Assembly (NCBI RefSeq): GCF_022814865.1
Contig: NZ_JAKVRD010000001.1
Location: 310,001-374,000 of the forward strand
Direction: 5' to 3'
Source: Shimia aestuarii
Lineage (GTDB): Bacteria; Pseudomonadota; Alphaproteobacteria; Rhodobacterales; Rhodobacteraceae
Length of the DNA stretch: 64,000 nucleotides
Made by a program: the position numbers and the translations under genes. Numbering within the stretch: position 1 is the first letter of the stretch; each line of letters begins with the position of its first letter. The notes beneath the pieces were generated by a model. The model searched no databases. It was not told the origin of the DNA and saw only the letters and a list, made by a program, of their open reading frames with translations. Positions 1 through 7,878 of the stretch are shown piece after piece.

Positions 1-266
1 GGGCCCTGAACCTCGACCTCGAGGGTCTTGACGCCGTGTTCCTGAGCCTTGCGGCCAGCATCTTCTGCAGCCATCTGGGCGGCATAAGGTGTCGACTTAC
101 GCGACCCTTTGAAGCCCATGGTGCCGGCGGAGGACCACGAAATCGCGTTGCCCTGCACGTCCGAGATCAGGATCTTGGTGTTGTTGAACGAAGAGTTCAC
201 ATGTGCAACGCCGGTGGCGATGTTCTTGCGCTCTTTACGCTTGGTACGAGTCTTATCGCGTGCCAT
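1..266 (-). CDS. rpsK: 30S ribosomal protein S11 (partial, C-terminus outside window)
   Basis: Start of ribosomal protein S11, a small-subunit platform protein near the mRNA exit site. The minus-strand ATG at 264-266 begins [10 protein letters not shown], the usual basic alphaproteobacterial S11 N-terminus, and the frame stays open to the window edge, so about 88 residues are seen. It follows rpsM by 15 bp and should be cotranscribed with it. rpoA and rplQ are expected beyond the left edge but are not in the window. Confidence 0.95.
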   Translation of the reverse strand, partial: MARDKTRTKRKERKNIATGVAHVNSSFNNTKILISDVQGNAISWSSAGTMGFKGSRKSTPYAAQMAAEDAGRKAQEHGVKTLEVEVQG

Positions 267-281
267 TGATCGAACCCTCCC

Positions 282-650
282 TTATTTCTTCTTACCGGCA
301 ATGGCCTTTGCGGGGCCTTTGCGGGTGCGAGCGTTGGTGTGGGTGCGCTGACCGCGAACCGGCAGGTTGCGGCGGTGACGCAGGCCGCGGTAGCAGCCGA
401 GGTCCATGAGACGCTTGATGTTCATCTGAACTTCGCGGCGCAGGTCACCTTCGACGGTGAAGTTGGCGTCGATGTGCTCGCGGATGGCGAGGACTTCTGC
501 GTCGGAGAGTTCGTTCACACGACGGGTGACGTCGATGCCGACCGCGTCGCAGATAGCTTTGGCGGAAGTGTTGCCAATGCCGGTGATATAGGTGAGGGCG
601 ATGGGGACCCGCTTTGCAGTCGGGATGTTAACGCCGGCGATACGTGCCAC
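282..650 (-). CDS. rpsM: 30S ribosomal protein S13
   Basis: S13 sits in the 30S head and contacts the P-site tRNA and the 50S subunit. The protein (122 aa) begins [13 protein letters not shown] and contains the helix-two-turn-helix segment ALTYITGIG and the C-terminal [13 protein letters not shown] motif. The start is a GTG at 648-650 with an AAGGAAA Shine-Dalgarno about 8 nt upstream; the longer upstream frame has no family similarity. It is the first gene of its unit: 456 bp of non-coding DNA and an oppositely oriented gene lie upstream, whereas in the classical layout it would follow secY or adk directly. Confidence 0.96.
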   Translation of the reverse strand: MARIAGVNIPTAKRVPIALTYITGIGNTSAKAICDAVGIDVTRRVNELSDAEVLAIREHIDANFTVEGDLRREVQMNIKRLMDLGCYRGLRHRRNLPVRGQRTHTNARTRKGPAKAIAGKKK

Positions 651-1107
651 GTGACATTTCCTTTTCGTTGCGGTTCCGTAGTTCCGGAACCTTTTTTCAC
701 AACGTAAGCCCGACGATTTTGCGCCGGGCCTCAGCTGATTCAGGTGATCTTGCGATGCGGGTGCGACCCGCAGCAAAAGATTGATTCTCTCTAAAGAGAT
801 GGTGCGGTTTATGGGGATTTGCCCCAAGGGTCAAGCCCCTGATTGGCATGGATTTCCCTTCGCGACAGTCATGGAAAGATACGTCCCTCCCCGGCGAGTC
901 AAGATAAAAGATGCGGCTCTTCGTGTCGTTTTTCTTGTCTGATGGGGCGGGCATGCCTGTTTTTATGGCGATTTCGCCTGTAGGCTGTATCGGAACAGCC
1001 AATGTTACGGCTGTTTCAGGAAGGAAACGCGCGAGGCCCGGACAACCGGCCAAAGAGCTGGACCAACATCTCCCGGGCTCGTGCCAGTAACGAAAAGGGA
1101 GCAAGAC
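651..1107. other. divergent intergenic region between rpsM and the universal-stress gene
   Basis: This 457-bp stretch shows no convincing gene. It contains the rpsM promoter candidate (806-834), a small hairpin of type GCGGGTGCGACCCGC near 757-772, and an inverted repeat AACAGCC (994-1000) / GGCTGTT (1009-1015) with an 8-bp spacer about 95 bp before the plus-strand stress gene. The latter could be an operator or a leader hairpin. Open frames crossing the region on either strand look like high-GC artefacts. Confidence 0.5.
806..834 (-). promoter_or_regulatory. candidate promoter of rpsM-rpsK
   Basis: On the minus strand TTGACC (829-834) is followed after 17 bp by TAAACC (806-811), about 155 bp upstream of rpsM. 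The -35 is good and the -10 weak. It explains how rpsM is transcribed when the neighbouring adk unit ends at a strong terminator and plus-strand genes intervene. No transcript start is known. Confidence 0.45.
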
Positions 1108-1521
1108 GTGTTCAAACACATCATGGTGCCTGTGGACCTTGCCCATGCCGGGCAGCTCGACAAGGCACTGACCTGTGCATCCGACCTCGCAAAGCTATAC
1201 GGCGCGAAGGTGACCTATGTCGCCGTCACCGCCGGAACGCCCGGGTCTGTCGCACATAACCCGAAGGAATTCGCGGAAAAGCTCGACGCCTTTGCCGCGG
1301 ATCAGGCCAAGGCGCACGGCATCGACGCAAGCGCCCATGCCGTAACCAGCCACGACCCGACGGTGGATCTCGATCCCACCTTGCTCAAGGCCATGACGGA
1401 AACCGGAGCCGATCTTGTCGTGATGGGAAGCCATGTGCCCAACATCACCGACTACATCTGGCCATCGAACGGGGGCACGATCGCGGGGCACGCGAAAGTG
1501 ACCGTCATGGTGGTGCGCTGA
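1108..1521 (+). CDS. universal stress protein (UspA family)
   Basis: Single Usp domain protein of 137 aa, cytoplasmic. The opening FKHIMVPVDLAHAGQLDKAL and the strand ADLVVMGSH are typical of the Rossmann-like Usp fold, and the chain ends in the usual VTVMVVR strand. The canonical nucleotide-binding pattern G-2x-G-9x-G(S/T) is not intact (the loop reads GSHVPNITDYIWPSNGGT), so ATP binding is uncertain. The GTG at 1108 is chosen because AAAAGGGA lies 7 nt upstream; another GTG at 1081 has no such site. It ends 53 bp before a BCCT transporter, probably in one unit, recalling TeaD-like Usp proteins beside osmolyte transporters. Confidence 0.85.
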   Translation: MFKHIMVPVDLAHAGQLDKALTCASDLAKLYGAKVTYVAVTAGTPGSVAHNPKEFAEKLDAFAADQAKAHGIDASAHAVTSHDPTVDLDPTLLKAMTETGADLVVMGSHVPNITDYIWPSNGGTIAGHAKVTVMVVR

Positions 1522-1574
1522 TCCTTGCAGGATCGGAGCATCTCAACTGAAACGCGCAAGATGAGGAGGCCACC

Positions 1575-3218
1575 ATGGCCGAAACAAACAACGATCAGGG
1601 CATTCCGGAACCGGAAGGTGTCTCTGAAGTGATCGATACCGAATACGAGATCGGTCAAGACAATATCGAAACCCAGATTGGCCCGTTCGGGCTTGATATC
1701 CACAACCCGGTGTTCCTTGTATCCGGGCTTAGCATCATGCTGTTCGTGTTCTACGCGCTCGCCCTGCCCGAGCAGGCCGCGTCGATCTTCGGATGGCTGC
1801 GTCCCTACCTGACCAGCACCTTCGACTTCTTCTTCCTCGGGGCAGCGAACGTCTTCGTGATCTTCTGCCTCCTGCTGATTGTCTTGCCGCTTGGCAAGGT
1901 GCGGCTTGGTGGCGACGACGCGACACCGGACTATAGCTATATCGGCTGGTTCGCGATGCTGTTTGCCGCCGGTATGGGCATCGGCCTGATGTTCTACGGC
2001 GTGTCGGAACCGATGAGCCATTTCTCGACCTCGCTTGGCGGGATCGCGGTTGGCGAAGATGGGGCACGCACGGACTGGGCGCCGCTCGGGGCCGCAGCGG
2101 GCAACGAGGCCGAGTCGATCCGCCTTGGCATGGCAGCGACGATCTTCCACTGGGGTCTTCACCCTTGGGCGATCTATGCGGTCGTCGCACTGGCGCTGGC
2201 CTTGTTCTCTTATAACAAGGGTCTGCCGCTCACCATCCGCTCGGCGTTCTACCCAATCCTCGGCGAACGTGTCTGGGGCTGGTGGGGCCATATCATCGAC
2301 ATCATGGCGGTGTTCGCGACGCTCTTCGGCCTTGCCACATCGCTTGGCTTTGGCGCGACGCAGGCAAACGCGGGCCTGAACGAGCTGTTCGGCGTTCCGG
2401 TTGGCTCTGGCACCGAGGTCATCCTCATCAGTGCCATTACGGCAGTGGCGCTTGTCTCGGTCGTGCGCGGCCTTGATGGTGGTGTGAAGGTGCTCTCCGA
2501 GATCAACATGGGGCTGGCGTTTATTCTGCTCGCCTTTGTGCTCATCGTAGGGCCGACCATCGCGATCCTGACCGGCTTCTTTGACAGCCTTGGGGCCTAT
2601 ATCGCCTACCTGCCCGCTCTATCGAACCCGGTTGGGCGTGAAGACGCCAACTTCAGCCAGGGCTGGACGGCGTTCTACTGGGCCTGGTGGATCAGCTGGT
2701 CCCCGTTCGTCGGCATGTTCATCGCGCGCGTCTCGCGTGGTCGCACCGTGCGGGAATTCGTGATCTGCGTACTGTTGATCCCGAGCCTCGTCTGCGTCCT
2801 GTGGATGAGCGTCTTTGGCGGCACCGCGATCCAGCAATACGTTCAGGACGGTGTCACCACCGTGCAGGATGCCTCGCTCGAGCTGAAGCTGTTCAAGATG
2901 CTTGCGGAGCTTCCGCTGGCCAGCATCACCAGCTTTGTCGGCATCATCCTTGTCGTGGTCTTCTTCGTGACCTCCTCGGACTCGGGCTCGCTGGTGATCG
3001 ACACCATCACCGCAGGCGGTAAGGTCGACGCACCGGTTCCGCAGCGTGTGTTCTGGTGCGTGTTCGAAGGCGCGGTGGCGATTGCGCTGTTGCTTGGGGG
3101 TGGCCTCGCGTCGCTTCAGGCGATGGTGATCTCGACCGGCCTGCCCTTCACGGTGGTCCTGCTCTTGATGTGCTACGCCATTTGGCGCGGCCTCGTCGCA
3201 GAGCGCAAACAGGTCTGA
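1575..3218 (+). CDS. BCCT-family betaine/choline/carnitine-type transporter
   Basis: Inner-membrane secondary transporter of 547 aa with about 12 membrane helices. Hallmarks: GMGIGLMFYG at 133-142 (the glycine-rich unwound helix), HWGLHPWAIYA at 192-202, and the BCCT signature around 367-395 (FYWAWWISWSPFVG then FIARVSRGRTVREF) carrying the tryptophan-rich substrate box. The glycine motif lacks the aspartate of proton-coupled BetT types, suggesting sodium coupling (inference). The tail after the last helix is only about ten residues, so the osmosensing C-terminal domain of BetP is absent. The start has GAGGAGG nearby. The substrate (glycine betaine, choline, DMSP or similar) cannot be decided from sequence. 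Confidence 0.93.
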   Translation: MAETNNDQGIPEPEGVSEVIDTEYEIGQDNIETQIGPFGLDIHNPVFLVSGLSIMLFVFYALALPEQAASIFGWLRPYLTSTFDFFFLGAANVFVIFCLLLIVLPLGKVRLGGDDATPDYSYIGWFAMLFAAGMGIGLMFYGVSEPMSHFSTSLGGIAVGEDGARTDWAPLGAAAGNEAESIRLGMAATIFHWGLHPWAIYAVVALALALFSYNKGLPLTIRSAFYPILGERVWGWWGHIIDIMAVFATLFGLATSLGFGATQANAGLNELFGVPVGSGTEVILISAITAVALVSVVRGLDGGVKVLSEINMGLAFILLAFVLIVGPTIAILTGFFDSLGAYIAYLPALSNPVGREDANFSQGWTAFYWAWWISWSPFVGMFIARVSRGRTVREFVICVLLIPSLVCVLWMSVFGGTAIQQYVQDGVTTVQDASLELKLFKMLAELPLASITSFVGIILVVVFFVTSSDSGSLVIDTITAGGKVDAPVPQRVFWCVFEGAVAIALLLGGGLASLQAMVISTGLPFTVVLLLMCYAIWRGLVAERKQV

Positions 3219-3243
3219 GCACCGCTCACCCAAGAAGCAAGAG

Positions 3244-3273
3244 AAGGCCCCGGTTTGCGCCGGGGCCTTTTTT
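3244..3273 (+). terminator. intrinsic terminator after the BCCT gene
   Basis: Stem AAGGCCCCGG (3244-3253) with CCGGGGCCTT (3260-3269), 6-nt loop, followed by a T-rich run. It lies 26 bp after the transporter stop codon and ends the usp-BCCT unit. Confidence 0.85.
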
Positions 3274-3316
3274 CATGTCTTCGCCTCTGGGCGGCAAGGA
3301 CTTGCCACCCTCGCTG

Positions 3317-3336
3317 TTTGGTATAAATAAACCAAA
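3317..3336. promoter_or_regulatory. inverted repeat over a possible -10 box upstream of the BLUF gene
   Basis: TTTGGT (3317-3322) and ACCAAA (3331-3336) form a 6-bp inverted repeat around an AT-only centre that includes TATAAA (3322-3327), a good -10 candidate. It lies about 70 bp before the BLUF start in otherwise GC-rich DNA. This is the layout expected for a repressor operator overlapping a promoter; the regulator is unknown. Confidence 0.35.
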
Positions 3337-3406
3337 TCTTTTAGATCTGCGTCTGTCGCGTTAAGGTGACCGCGACGCGCGCTGATAAACTAACCAAGGC
3401 CAACTT

Positions 3407-3835
3407 ATGCCTCATCAATTGCTCTACGGTAGCGTCGCGGTGCACACCTTCCCGCATCCGTCCGATTTCGAGATCCTGCGCAAATCGCATGCCAATAATG
3501 CGGCCGCCGGAATGACCGGCTTCCTGATCCGGACTCCGGTGCATTTCCTGCAACTCCTCGAAGGCAAGAAAGAAGACATCGACGCGGCCATGGCCCGCAT
3601 TCAAAGCGACGACCGGCATTTGTCGCTCCGCGTCTTCTATCGTGGCGACGCGGAAGAGCGCGCTTTCAGAAATTGGGAAATGGGGTTTGCCGGGCTGGAC
3701 GATGACCGGCTTGACGAGGCAATGCGCACCGCGCCAGAAAACGACGCCGAAAGCGCCTTTGCACTGATCGCACTCATGAAGGAACTCTCAAAGGAGCGCC
3801 ACCAGAGCCATGCGCGGTGGCAGAAGGCGAGCTAA
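3407..3835 (+). CDS. BLUF-domain blue-light (FAD) sensor protein
   Basis: Short BLUF protein of 142 aa, probably cytoplasmic, sensing blue light through flavin. All key residues can be placed: Tyr7 and Ser9 (LLYGS), Asn31 (NNAAAGMTG), Gln49 in FLQLLEG, and Trp90/Met92 in NWEMGF, matching Tyr21, Asn45, Gln63, Trp104 and Met106 of AppA. This predicts an active photocycle. The BLUF fold takes up about residues 1-95; the remaining 45 residues form a charged helical tail with no effector domain, so signalling would be by protein contact. It is a single-gene unit between two terminators, next to the transporter pair. Confidence 0.9.
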   Translation: MPHQLLYGSVAVHTFPHPSDFEILRKSHANNAAAGMTGFLIRTPVHFLQLLEGKKEDIDAAMARIQSDDRHLSLRVFYRGDAEERAFRNWEMGFAGLDDDRLDEAMRTAPENDAESAFALIALMKELSKERHQSHARWQKAS

Positions 3836-3855
3836 ACGGCGCCACTCTGTTGAGG

Positions 3856-3896
3856 AAAACAAAAACCCCCGGTCAGCGCCGGGGGTTTTGTTTTGT
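3856..3896. terminator. bidirectional terminator between the BLUF gene and adk
   Basis: Stem CCCCCGG (3866-3872) / CCGGGGG (3879-3885) with short loop, flanked by A-rich sequence on the left and T-rich sequence on the right. It can stop transcription from the BLUF gene (plus) and from rplO-secY-adk (minus), so adk is not cotranscribed with rpsM. Confidence 0.85.
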
Positions 3897-3919
3897 CTTT
3901 TCGAGATGCGCGAGGCGTC

Positions 3920-4498
3920 TTAGCTGTCGAGCGCTGCGGCAATCTCTGCCTTCACGGCGTCGATCTCACCCAAACCATCGACCGACTTCAGATCACCCTT
4001 GGCATGGTAGTAGCCAATCAGCGGCGAGGTCTTCTTGTAGTATTCCATCAAGCGGATCTTGAGGCTTTCCTCGTTGTCATCCGCGCGCGCGGCCTGCCCT
4101 GCGGCAGCGGCTTCTTTGGCGCGGTTGAGGATACGGTCGACAAGCACATCGTCGTTGACCTGAAGCTCGATCACCGCGTCGAGGGTTTCGCCCTTTTCGG
4201 CCAGAAGCTCGCCAAGCGCGTCGGCCTGCGCCAACGTGCGGGGGAAGCCATCAAAGATGAAACCGCCCTTCTTGTCGCCTTCGAGCTTTTCGCGGATCAG
4301 ACCGATCACGATCTCGTCGGTGACAAGGTCGCCACGTGCCATGACATCGGCAACGATCTTGCCCATCTCCGAACCGCTTTCCTTTGCGGCGCGCAGCATG
4401 TCGCCGGTCGAAAGCTGGATCATGTCACGCTCTTCTACGAGCATGGCTGCTTGGGTGCCTTTGCCTGCGCCCGGGGGGCCGAGAAGAATAAGGTTCAT
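3920..4498 (-). CDS. adk: adenylate kinase (short form)
   Basis: Catalyses ATP + AMP to 2 ADP in the cytoplasm. The 192-aa chain begins [17 protein letters not shown] (P-loop at 7-15), has the AMP-binding segment [10 protein letters not shown] and [14 protein letters not shown], and lacks the long zinc-type LID domain, as in short alphaproteobacterial enzymes. The ATG overlaps the secY stop in an ATGA arrangement, so translation is probably coupled. It is the last gene before the bidirectional terminator. Confidence 0.97.
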   Translation of the reverse strand: MNLILLGPPGAGKGTQAAMLVEERDMIQLSTGDMLRAAKESGSEMGKIVADVMARGDLVTDEIVIGLIREKLEGDKKGGFIFDGFPRTLAQADALGELLAEKGETLDAVIELQVNDDVLVDRILNRAKEAAAAGQAARADDNEESLKIRLMEYYKKTSPLIGYYHAKGDLKSVDGLGEIDAVKAEIAAALDS

Positions 4499-5859
4499 CG
4501 ACGTGCCGCTCCCTTGCGCTTGCGCTTGTTGCGACCTTTGCCGCTCAGCTGCGATTTTTCGATCAGGCCTTCATACTGGTGCGCCAGAAGATGGCTTTGG
4601 ACCTGCTGAATGGTGTCCATGGTCACGGAGACCACGATGAGCACCGAGGTGCCGCCGAAATAGAACGGGATCGCCAGCTGGCCGCGCAGAACTTCGGGCA
4701 GAAGGCAGACAGCCGCGAGATAGGCCGCGCCAAGCACAAGGATACGGTTGGTGACGTATTCGAGGTATTCAGCGGTCTTTTTGCCCGGACGGATACCGGG
4801 GACAAAGCCGTTCTGGTTCTTCAGGTTGTCCGCAACCTCGTCCGGTTTGAACGAGACGTTGAAGGTGTAGAAGTAGGCGAAGAACACGATCATCGACACA
4901 AAGAACAAAAGGTAGAGCGGCTGGCCGGGGCCGAAATAGGCGAGGATCGTCGACATGATCGGGCCGGTCTGGCTCCCCGAGAAGGTCGAGATCGTGGTCG
5001 GCAGCAGCAGGAGCGAGGAGGCGAAGATCGCCGGGATCACGCCCGCCGGGTTGACCTTGATCGGCAGGTGCGAGGAGCCGCCGTCATAGACCTTCATGCC
5101 CACCTGGCGGCGGGGGTATTGGATATGGACCTTGCGCAGGGCGCGCTCCATGAACACCACGAAGGCAATCACCGCGATGACCATGACGATCACGCCAATG
5201 ATCACAGCCGGCGAGATCGCGCCGGAGCGACCTTGCGACAGGAACTGCGCGAGGGCGGCGGGAACCTCGGCGATGATGCCGACGAAGATGATGAGCGAGA
5301 TACCGTTGCCGATGCCGCGCTGGGTGATCTGTTCCCCAAGCCACATCAGGAACATGGTGCCGCCGACGAGGGTAATCATACAGGCGATGCGGAAGAACAT
5401 GCCCGGATCATGGGCCAGATCGCCCGCCTCAAGCGAGACCGCGAGGCCGTAGGATTGCAGCGTTGCAAGGGCCACCGTGCCGTAACGGGTATACTGGTTG
5501 ATCTTCTTGCGGCCCTGTTCGCCCTCTTTCTTGAGCTGTTCCAGCGCCGGGACCATCGAGGTCAGGAGCTGAATGATAATCGAGGCCGAAATGTAGGGCA
5601 TGATGCCGAGGGCAAAGATGCCCATCCGCCCGAGAGCGCCGCCGGTAAACATCGACAGGATGCCGCCGATGCCCTGTGCCGCGCCTTCCATGAATTCACG
5701 CAGCGCCACACCGTCAATGCCGGGCACGGGAATGAACGTGCCGAGGCGGTAGACGATCAGGAGGCCGAGCGTGAACAGGATGCGGTTGCGAAGATCGGTG
5801 GCTTTACCAAGCGCGGCCCAGCTTGTGTTGGCCGCCATTTGTTCTGCTGCAGATACCAT
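4495..5859 (-). CDS. secY: protein translocase subunit SecY
   Basis: Channel-forming subunit of the SecYEG translocon in the inner membrane; 454 aa with the expected ten membrane helices. Recognisable segments: [24 protein letters not shown] near the N-terminus, the [16 protein letters not shown] plug-proximal helix, the [10 protein letters not shown] helix, and a basic C-terminal tail ([14 protein letters not shown]). It sits downstream of rplO, separated by 117 bp that contains two hairpins, and overlaps adk by 4 bp. Confidence 0.97.
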   Translation of the reverse strand: MVSAAEQMAANTSWAALGKATDLRNRILFTLGLLIVYRLGTFIPVPGIDGVALREFMEGAAQGIGGILSMFTGGALGRMGIFALGIMPYISASIIIQLLTSMVPALEQLKKEGEQGRKKINQYTRYGTVALATLQSYGLAVSLEAGDLAHDPGMFFRIACMITLVGGTMFLMWLGEQITQRGIGNGISLIIFVGIIAEVPAALAQFLSQGRSGAISPAVIIGVIVMVIAVIAFVVFMERALRKVHIQYPRRQVGMKVYDGGSSHLPIKVNPAGVIPAIFASSLLLLPTTISTFSGSQTGPIMSTILAYFGPGQPLYLLFFVSMIVFFAYFYTFNVSFKPDEVADNLKNQNGFVPGIRPGKKTAEYLEYVTNRILVLGAAYLAAVCLLPEVLRGQLAIPFYFGGTSVLIVVSVTMDTIQQVQSHLLAHQYEGLIEKSQLSGKGRNKRKRKGAARR

Positions 5860-5880
5860 GCGGATCTCTCTTCGAATGAA

Positions 5881-5956
5881 AACGCCGCCAAAACCGTTTT
5901 CCGGTCAGGCGGCGCTTTGGAAAACTATAGGCTATGTAAGCGGCGAGGCCGCCGCT
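5881..5956 (-). other. two hairpins in the rplO-secY intergenic region
   Basis: In the minus-strand transcript AGCGGCG/CGCCGCT (5939-5956) comes first, followed by a longer hairpin with arms at 5881-5889 and 5909-5917 (GCGCCGCC with GGCGGCGT, plus an inner ACCG/CGGT stem) that is followed by TTTTC. The second resembles a weak attenuator placed directly before secY. A role in separating secY from rplO expression is inferred. Confidence 0.5.
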
Positions 5957-5976
5957 CACAACCAGTTAATGCCGCC

Positions 5977-6438
5977 TCAGGCCGATTTGACCTTGAGCGA
6001 GCCGCCGGCTTTCTCGACAGCTTCGACAGCCGCCTTGGAAGCGCCGGTCACGTCGAGGTCGAGCTTGGCGGTCACGTCGCCCTTGGCGAGAACGCGGATG
6101 CCGTCGAGCTTGCGGCGCACGAGGCCGGACTCAACGAGAACGTCTTCGGTGATCGGGGCTTTGGCGTCGAGTTTCTTGGCGTCGACGAATTTCTGGATCA
6201 GGCCGAGGTTGATCACAGCGTATTTCTTGGCGTTGGGCTTGTTGAAGCCACGCTTGGGAAGACGCTGGTAGAGGGGCATCTGGCCACCTTCGTAGCCGTT
6301 GATCGCCACACCCGAACGCGACTTCTGACCTTTGATACCACGGCCACCGGTCTTACCTTTGCCGGAACCCGGGCCACGGCCCACACGCATGCGTTTCTTG
6401 GTTGCGCCCGCGTTGTCGCGGAGTTCATGAAGTTTCAT
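5977..6438 (-). CDS. rplO: 50S ribosomal protein L15
   Basis: Late-assembly large-subunit protein of 153 aa. [22 protein letters not shown] and the glycine/basic run [20 protein letters not shown] are diagnostic, followed by [15 protein letters not shown]. Normally it directly follows rpmD; here 545 bp intervene, and a strong promoter candidate lies 96 bp upstream. It therefore appears to lead its own unit, rplO-secY-adk. Confidence 0.97.
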   Translation of the reverse strand: MKLHELRDNAGATKKRMRVGRGPGSGKGKTGGRGIKGQKSRSGVAINGYEGGQMPLYQRLPKRGFNKPNAKKYAVINLGLIQKFVDAKKLDAKAPITEDVLVESGLVRRKLDGIRVLAKGDVTAKLDLDVTGASKAAVEAVEKAGGSLKVKSA

Positions 6439-6533
6439 ATCGCTTCTCCTTTGCCGGATGTGACCCCCGAAGCGTTAACGGGCCAACCACGGCGTTTCTT
6501 GATTTTGATTCTGTGGTGCTTGACCACCGGGCG

Positions 6534-6562
6534 CGTATAGACGAGGGGCGGTGGTGATGCAA
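6534..6562 (-). promoter_or_regulatory. candidate promoter of rplO-secY-adk
   Basis: Minus strand: TTGCAT (6557-6562), 17-bp spacer, TATACG (6534-6539). It lies downstream of the hairpins that end the preceding small ORF and upstream of rplO, so it explains independent expression of this segment. It shares the 17-bp spacing and TATA-type -10 seen at several other units here. Confidence 0.65.
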
Positions 6563-6600
6563 GTCTCATCAATGGGCGGCCCGACCTTGCGGAAACGCGA

Positions 6601-6627
6601 AACGCCCCAACCATGGGCGGGGCGTTT
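6601..6627 (-). terminator. terminator-like hairpin upstream of the rplO promoter
   Basis: AACGCCCC (6601-6608) pairs with GGGGCGTT (6619-6626) around a 10-nt loop. Read on the minus strand it is followed by TTTCG. Together with the perfect palindrome at 6642-6663 it forms a tandem hairpin end for the small ORF at 6674-6787. Confidence 0.6.
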
Positions 6628-6641
6628 GGTGTCTTCGCGGG

Positions 6642-6663
6642 CAAGGCGTTTCGAAACGCCTTG
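6642..6663. repeat. perfect 22-bp palindrome
   Basis: The arms CAAGGCGTTTC / GAAACGCCTTG form a perfect loop-less palindrome. It starts 10 bp past the stop codon of the small ORF. As RNA it could fold into a hairpin acting as an mRNA end; as DNA it could be a dimeric-protein binding site. No T-run follows immediately, so a processing or stability role is as likely as termination. Confidence 0.6.
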
Positions 6664-6673
6664 GCGGTTTCGC

Positions 6674-6787
6674 TTAGCTCTTGGCGCGACCGCTGAGGTA
6701 TTCGGTCCAGTGGGGAACCGGCTCGGTGGTGATGAAGGTTTTGAGGTCGCGCAGGAGGGCTGCGAAGGGTTTGAAAACTGCGGTCAT
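6674..6787 (-). CDS. small hypothetical protein (37 aa) between rpmD and rplO
   Basis: A 37-codon frame starting MTAVFKPFAALLRDLKTF and ending in TEYLSGRAKS. Codon choice matches the surrounding genes (strong C/G third positions) and the product is an amphipathic, slightly basic peptide. A possible promoter (TTGGTG, 18 bp, TAGAGA) lies 40-70 bp upstream and two strong hairpins follow the stop. No clear Shine-Dalgarno is seen. An in-frame extension to 6865 exists but has a less natural composition. Function unknown. It may be a lineage-specific small protein or a chance frame. Confidence 0.45.
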   Translation of the reverse strand: MTAVFKPFAALLRDLKTFITTEPVPHWTEYLSGRAKS

Positions 6788-6929
6788 GGGAAAGGGTCCG
6801 TCGCGTGAGTGATGTGTTGGCGGCTCTCTACGCCGCAGCGCAGAACAACACCAACGCCAATCCAACAGAGCCGGGTTGCGGAAAACGCATGGCTACCCGC
6901 ATGTTTCCATGCACCGCATGCAAAACGAG

Positions 6930-6957
6930 AAAAGCCGCCCCCAAAGGGACGGCTTTC
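6930..6957 (-). terminator. intrinsic terminator after rpmD
   Basis: AAAGCCG (6931-6937) and CGGCTTT (6950-6956) form the stem; on the minus strand the hairpin is followed by TTTTC. It lies 27 bp beyond the rpmD stop and closes the rpmC-to-rpmD unit, cutting the spc operon before rplO. Confidence 0.7.
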
Positions 6958-6983
6958 CTAATCTTCTGACGAAGGAACGGGGC

Positions 6984-7172
6984 TTAGCCGCGCTCTTCGA
7001 TGATCTCGACGAGATGCGGGATCTTGCGGATCATGCCGCGCACCGAGGGGGTATCCTCGAGTTCGCGGGTTTTGTGCATCTTGTTGAGGCCCAGGCCGAT
7101 CAGCGTTGCGCGCTGTTCTTGGGGGCGACGGATCGGCGAGCCGATCTGTTTGACAACGATGGTTTTAGCCAT
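6984..7172 (-). CDS. rpmD: 50S ribosomal protein L30
   Basis: Small large-subunit protein (62 aa): [32 protein letters not shown] and [14 protein letters not shown] match the bacterial L30 fold. It follows rpsE by 13 bp and is the last gene before a terminator. Confidence 0.95.
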   Translation of the reverse strand: MAKTIVVKQIGSPIRRPQEQRATLIGLGLNKMHKTRELEDTPSVRGMIRKIPHLVEIIEERG

Positions 7173-7185
7173 GTCCTAGGTCTCC

Positions 7186-7749
7186 TTACGCTTCAGCGGC
7201 TTCGGCTGCGTCATCCTTGTGCAGGATATCGGCGACCTTCTTGCCACGGCGAGCTGCAACCTGACGCGGGCTTGCTTCTTTTTGCAGGCCGTTCAGGGTT
7301 GCGCGGATCATGTTGTAGGGGTTCTGCGACCCGTTCGACTTCGACACGACGTCTTTGATGCCGAGCATTTCGAACACGGCACGCATCGGACCACCTGCGA
7401 TGATCCCGGTCCCTTCCGGGGCGGTGCGCATGATGACCTTACCGGCACCGTGACGACCTTCGATGTCGTGGTGCAGGGTGCGGCCCTCACGAAGCGGCAC
7501 GCGGATCATCTGGCGCTTGGCTTGTTCGGTGGCTTTGCGGATCGCCTCGGGGACTTCTTTGGCTTTACCTTTGCCAAAGCCGACGCGGCCTTTCTGATCG
7601 CCGACAACCACGAGTGCAGCAAAGCCGAAGCGTTTACCACCTTTCACGGTTTTCGACACACGGTTGATCGCAACGAGACGATCGGCGAATTCCGGGGTTT
7701 CTTCTTCGCGGTTGCGGCCACGACCCCGGCGGTTTTCACGTTCTGCCAT
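7186..7749 (-). CDS. rpsE: 30S ribosomal protein S5
   Basis: S5 contributes to decoding fidelity and the mRNA entry channel. The 187-aa form starts [16 protein letters not shown] at the ATG 7747-7749 with GGAG 8 nt upstream; a longer in-frame extension lacks support. The double-stranded RNA-binding domain ([31 protein letters not shown]) and the motif [18 protein letters not shown] are intact. A C-terminal tail DDAAEAAEA is an alphaproteobacterial-style extension. Confidence 0.97.
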   Translation of the reverse strand: MAERENRRGRGRNREEETPEFADRLVAINRVSKTVKGGKRFGFAALVVVGDQKGRVGFGKGKAKEVPEAIRKATEQAKRQMIRVPLREGRTLHHDIEGRHGAGKVIMRTAPEGTGIIAGGPMRAVFEMLGIKDVVSKSNGSQNPYNMIRATLNGLQKEASPRQVAARRGKKVADILHKDDAAEAAEA

Positions 7750-7848
7750 TGAGGCACTCCATTGATTTCGGCGGTTCGGCAAGAGCCTTTGCGCCTTGTT
7801 TTCTATCAATCCTGGTGAGGTCCACGAGGTGGATCTCCCGGATCATCG

Positions 7849-7871
7849 GGGGGACGACACAGCCGTCCCCC
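7849..7871 (-). other. hairpin between rplR and rpsE
   Basis: GGGGGACG (7849-7856) and CGTCCCCC (7864-7871) give an 8-bp GC stem with a 7-nt loop just downstream of the rplR stop, in an unusually long (129 bp) gap for this operon. No T-run follows, so it is more likely an mRNA processing or stability element than a terminator. Confidence 0.5.
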
Positions 7872-7878
7872 TCAAGTC

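Larger units (their letters stand above)
3244..6438. other. junction block: BLUF gene inserted between adk and rpsM
   Basis: This span groups the plus-strand BLUF gene with its flanking terminators and the adk-secY-rplO unit on the opposite strand. It marks where the classical spc/alpha junction is broken: the ribosomal units on both sides have their own start and stop signals, so the plus-strand genes can be transcribed without reading into them. Confidence 0.4.

Noticed and set aside
697-1146. 149-codon minus-strand frame between rpsM and the Usp gene
   Set aside because: It overlaps the rpsM promoter region and the Usp start, and its composition is not like neighbouring genes.
6551-6808. 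85-codon plus-strand frame between rplO and rpmD
   Set aside because: Composed of hairpin sequence and the antisense of the better-supported minus-strand small ORF.
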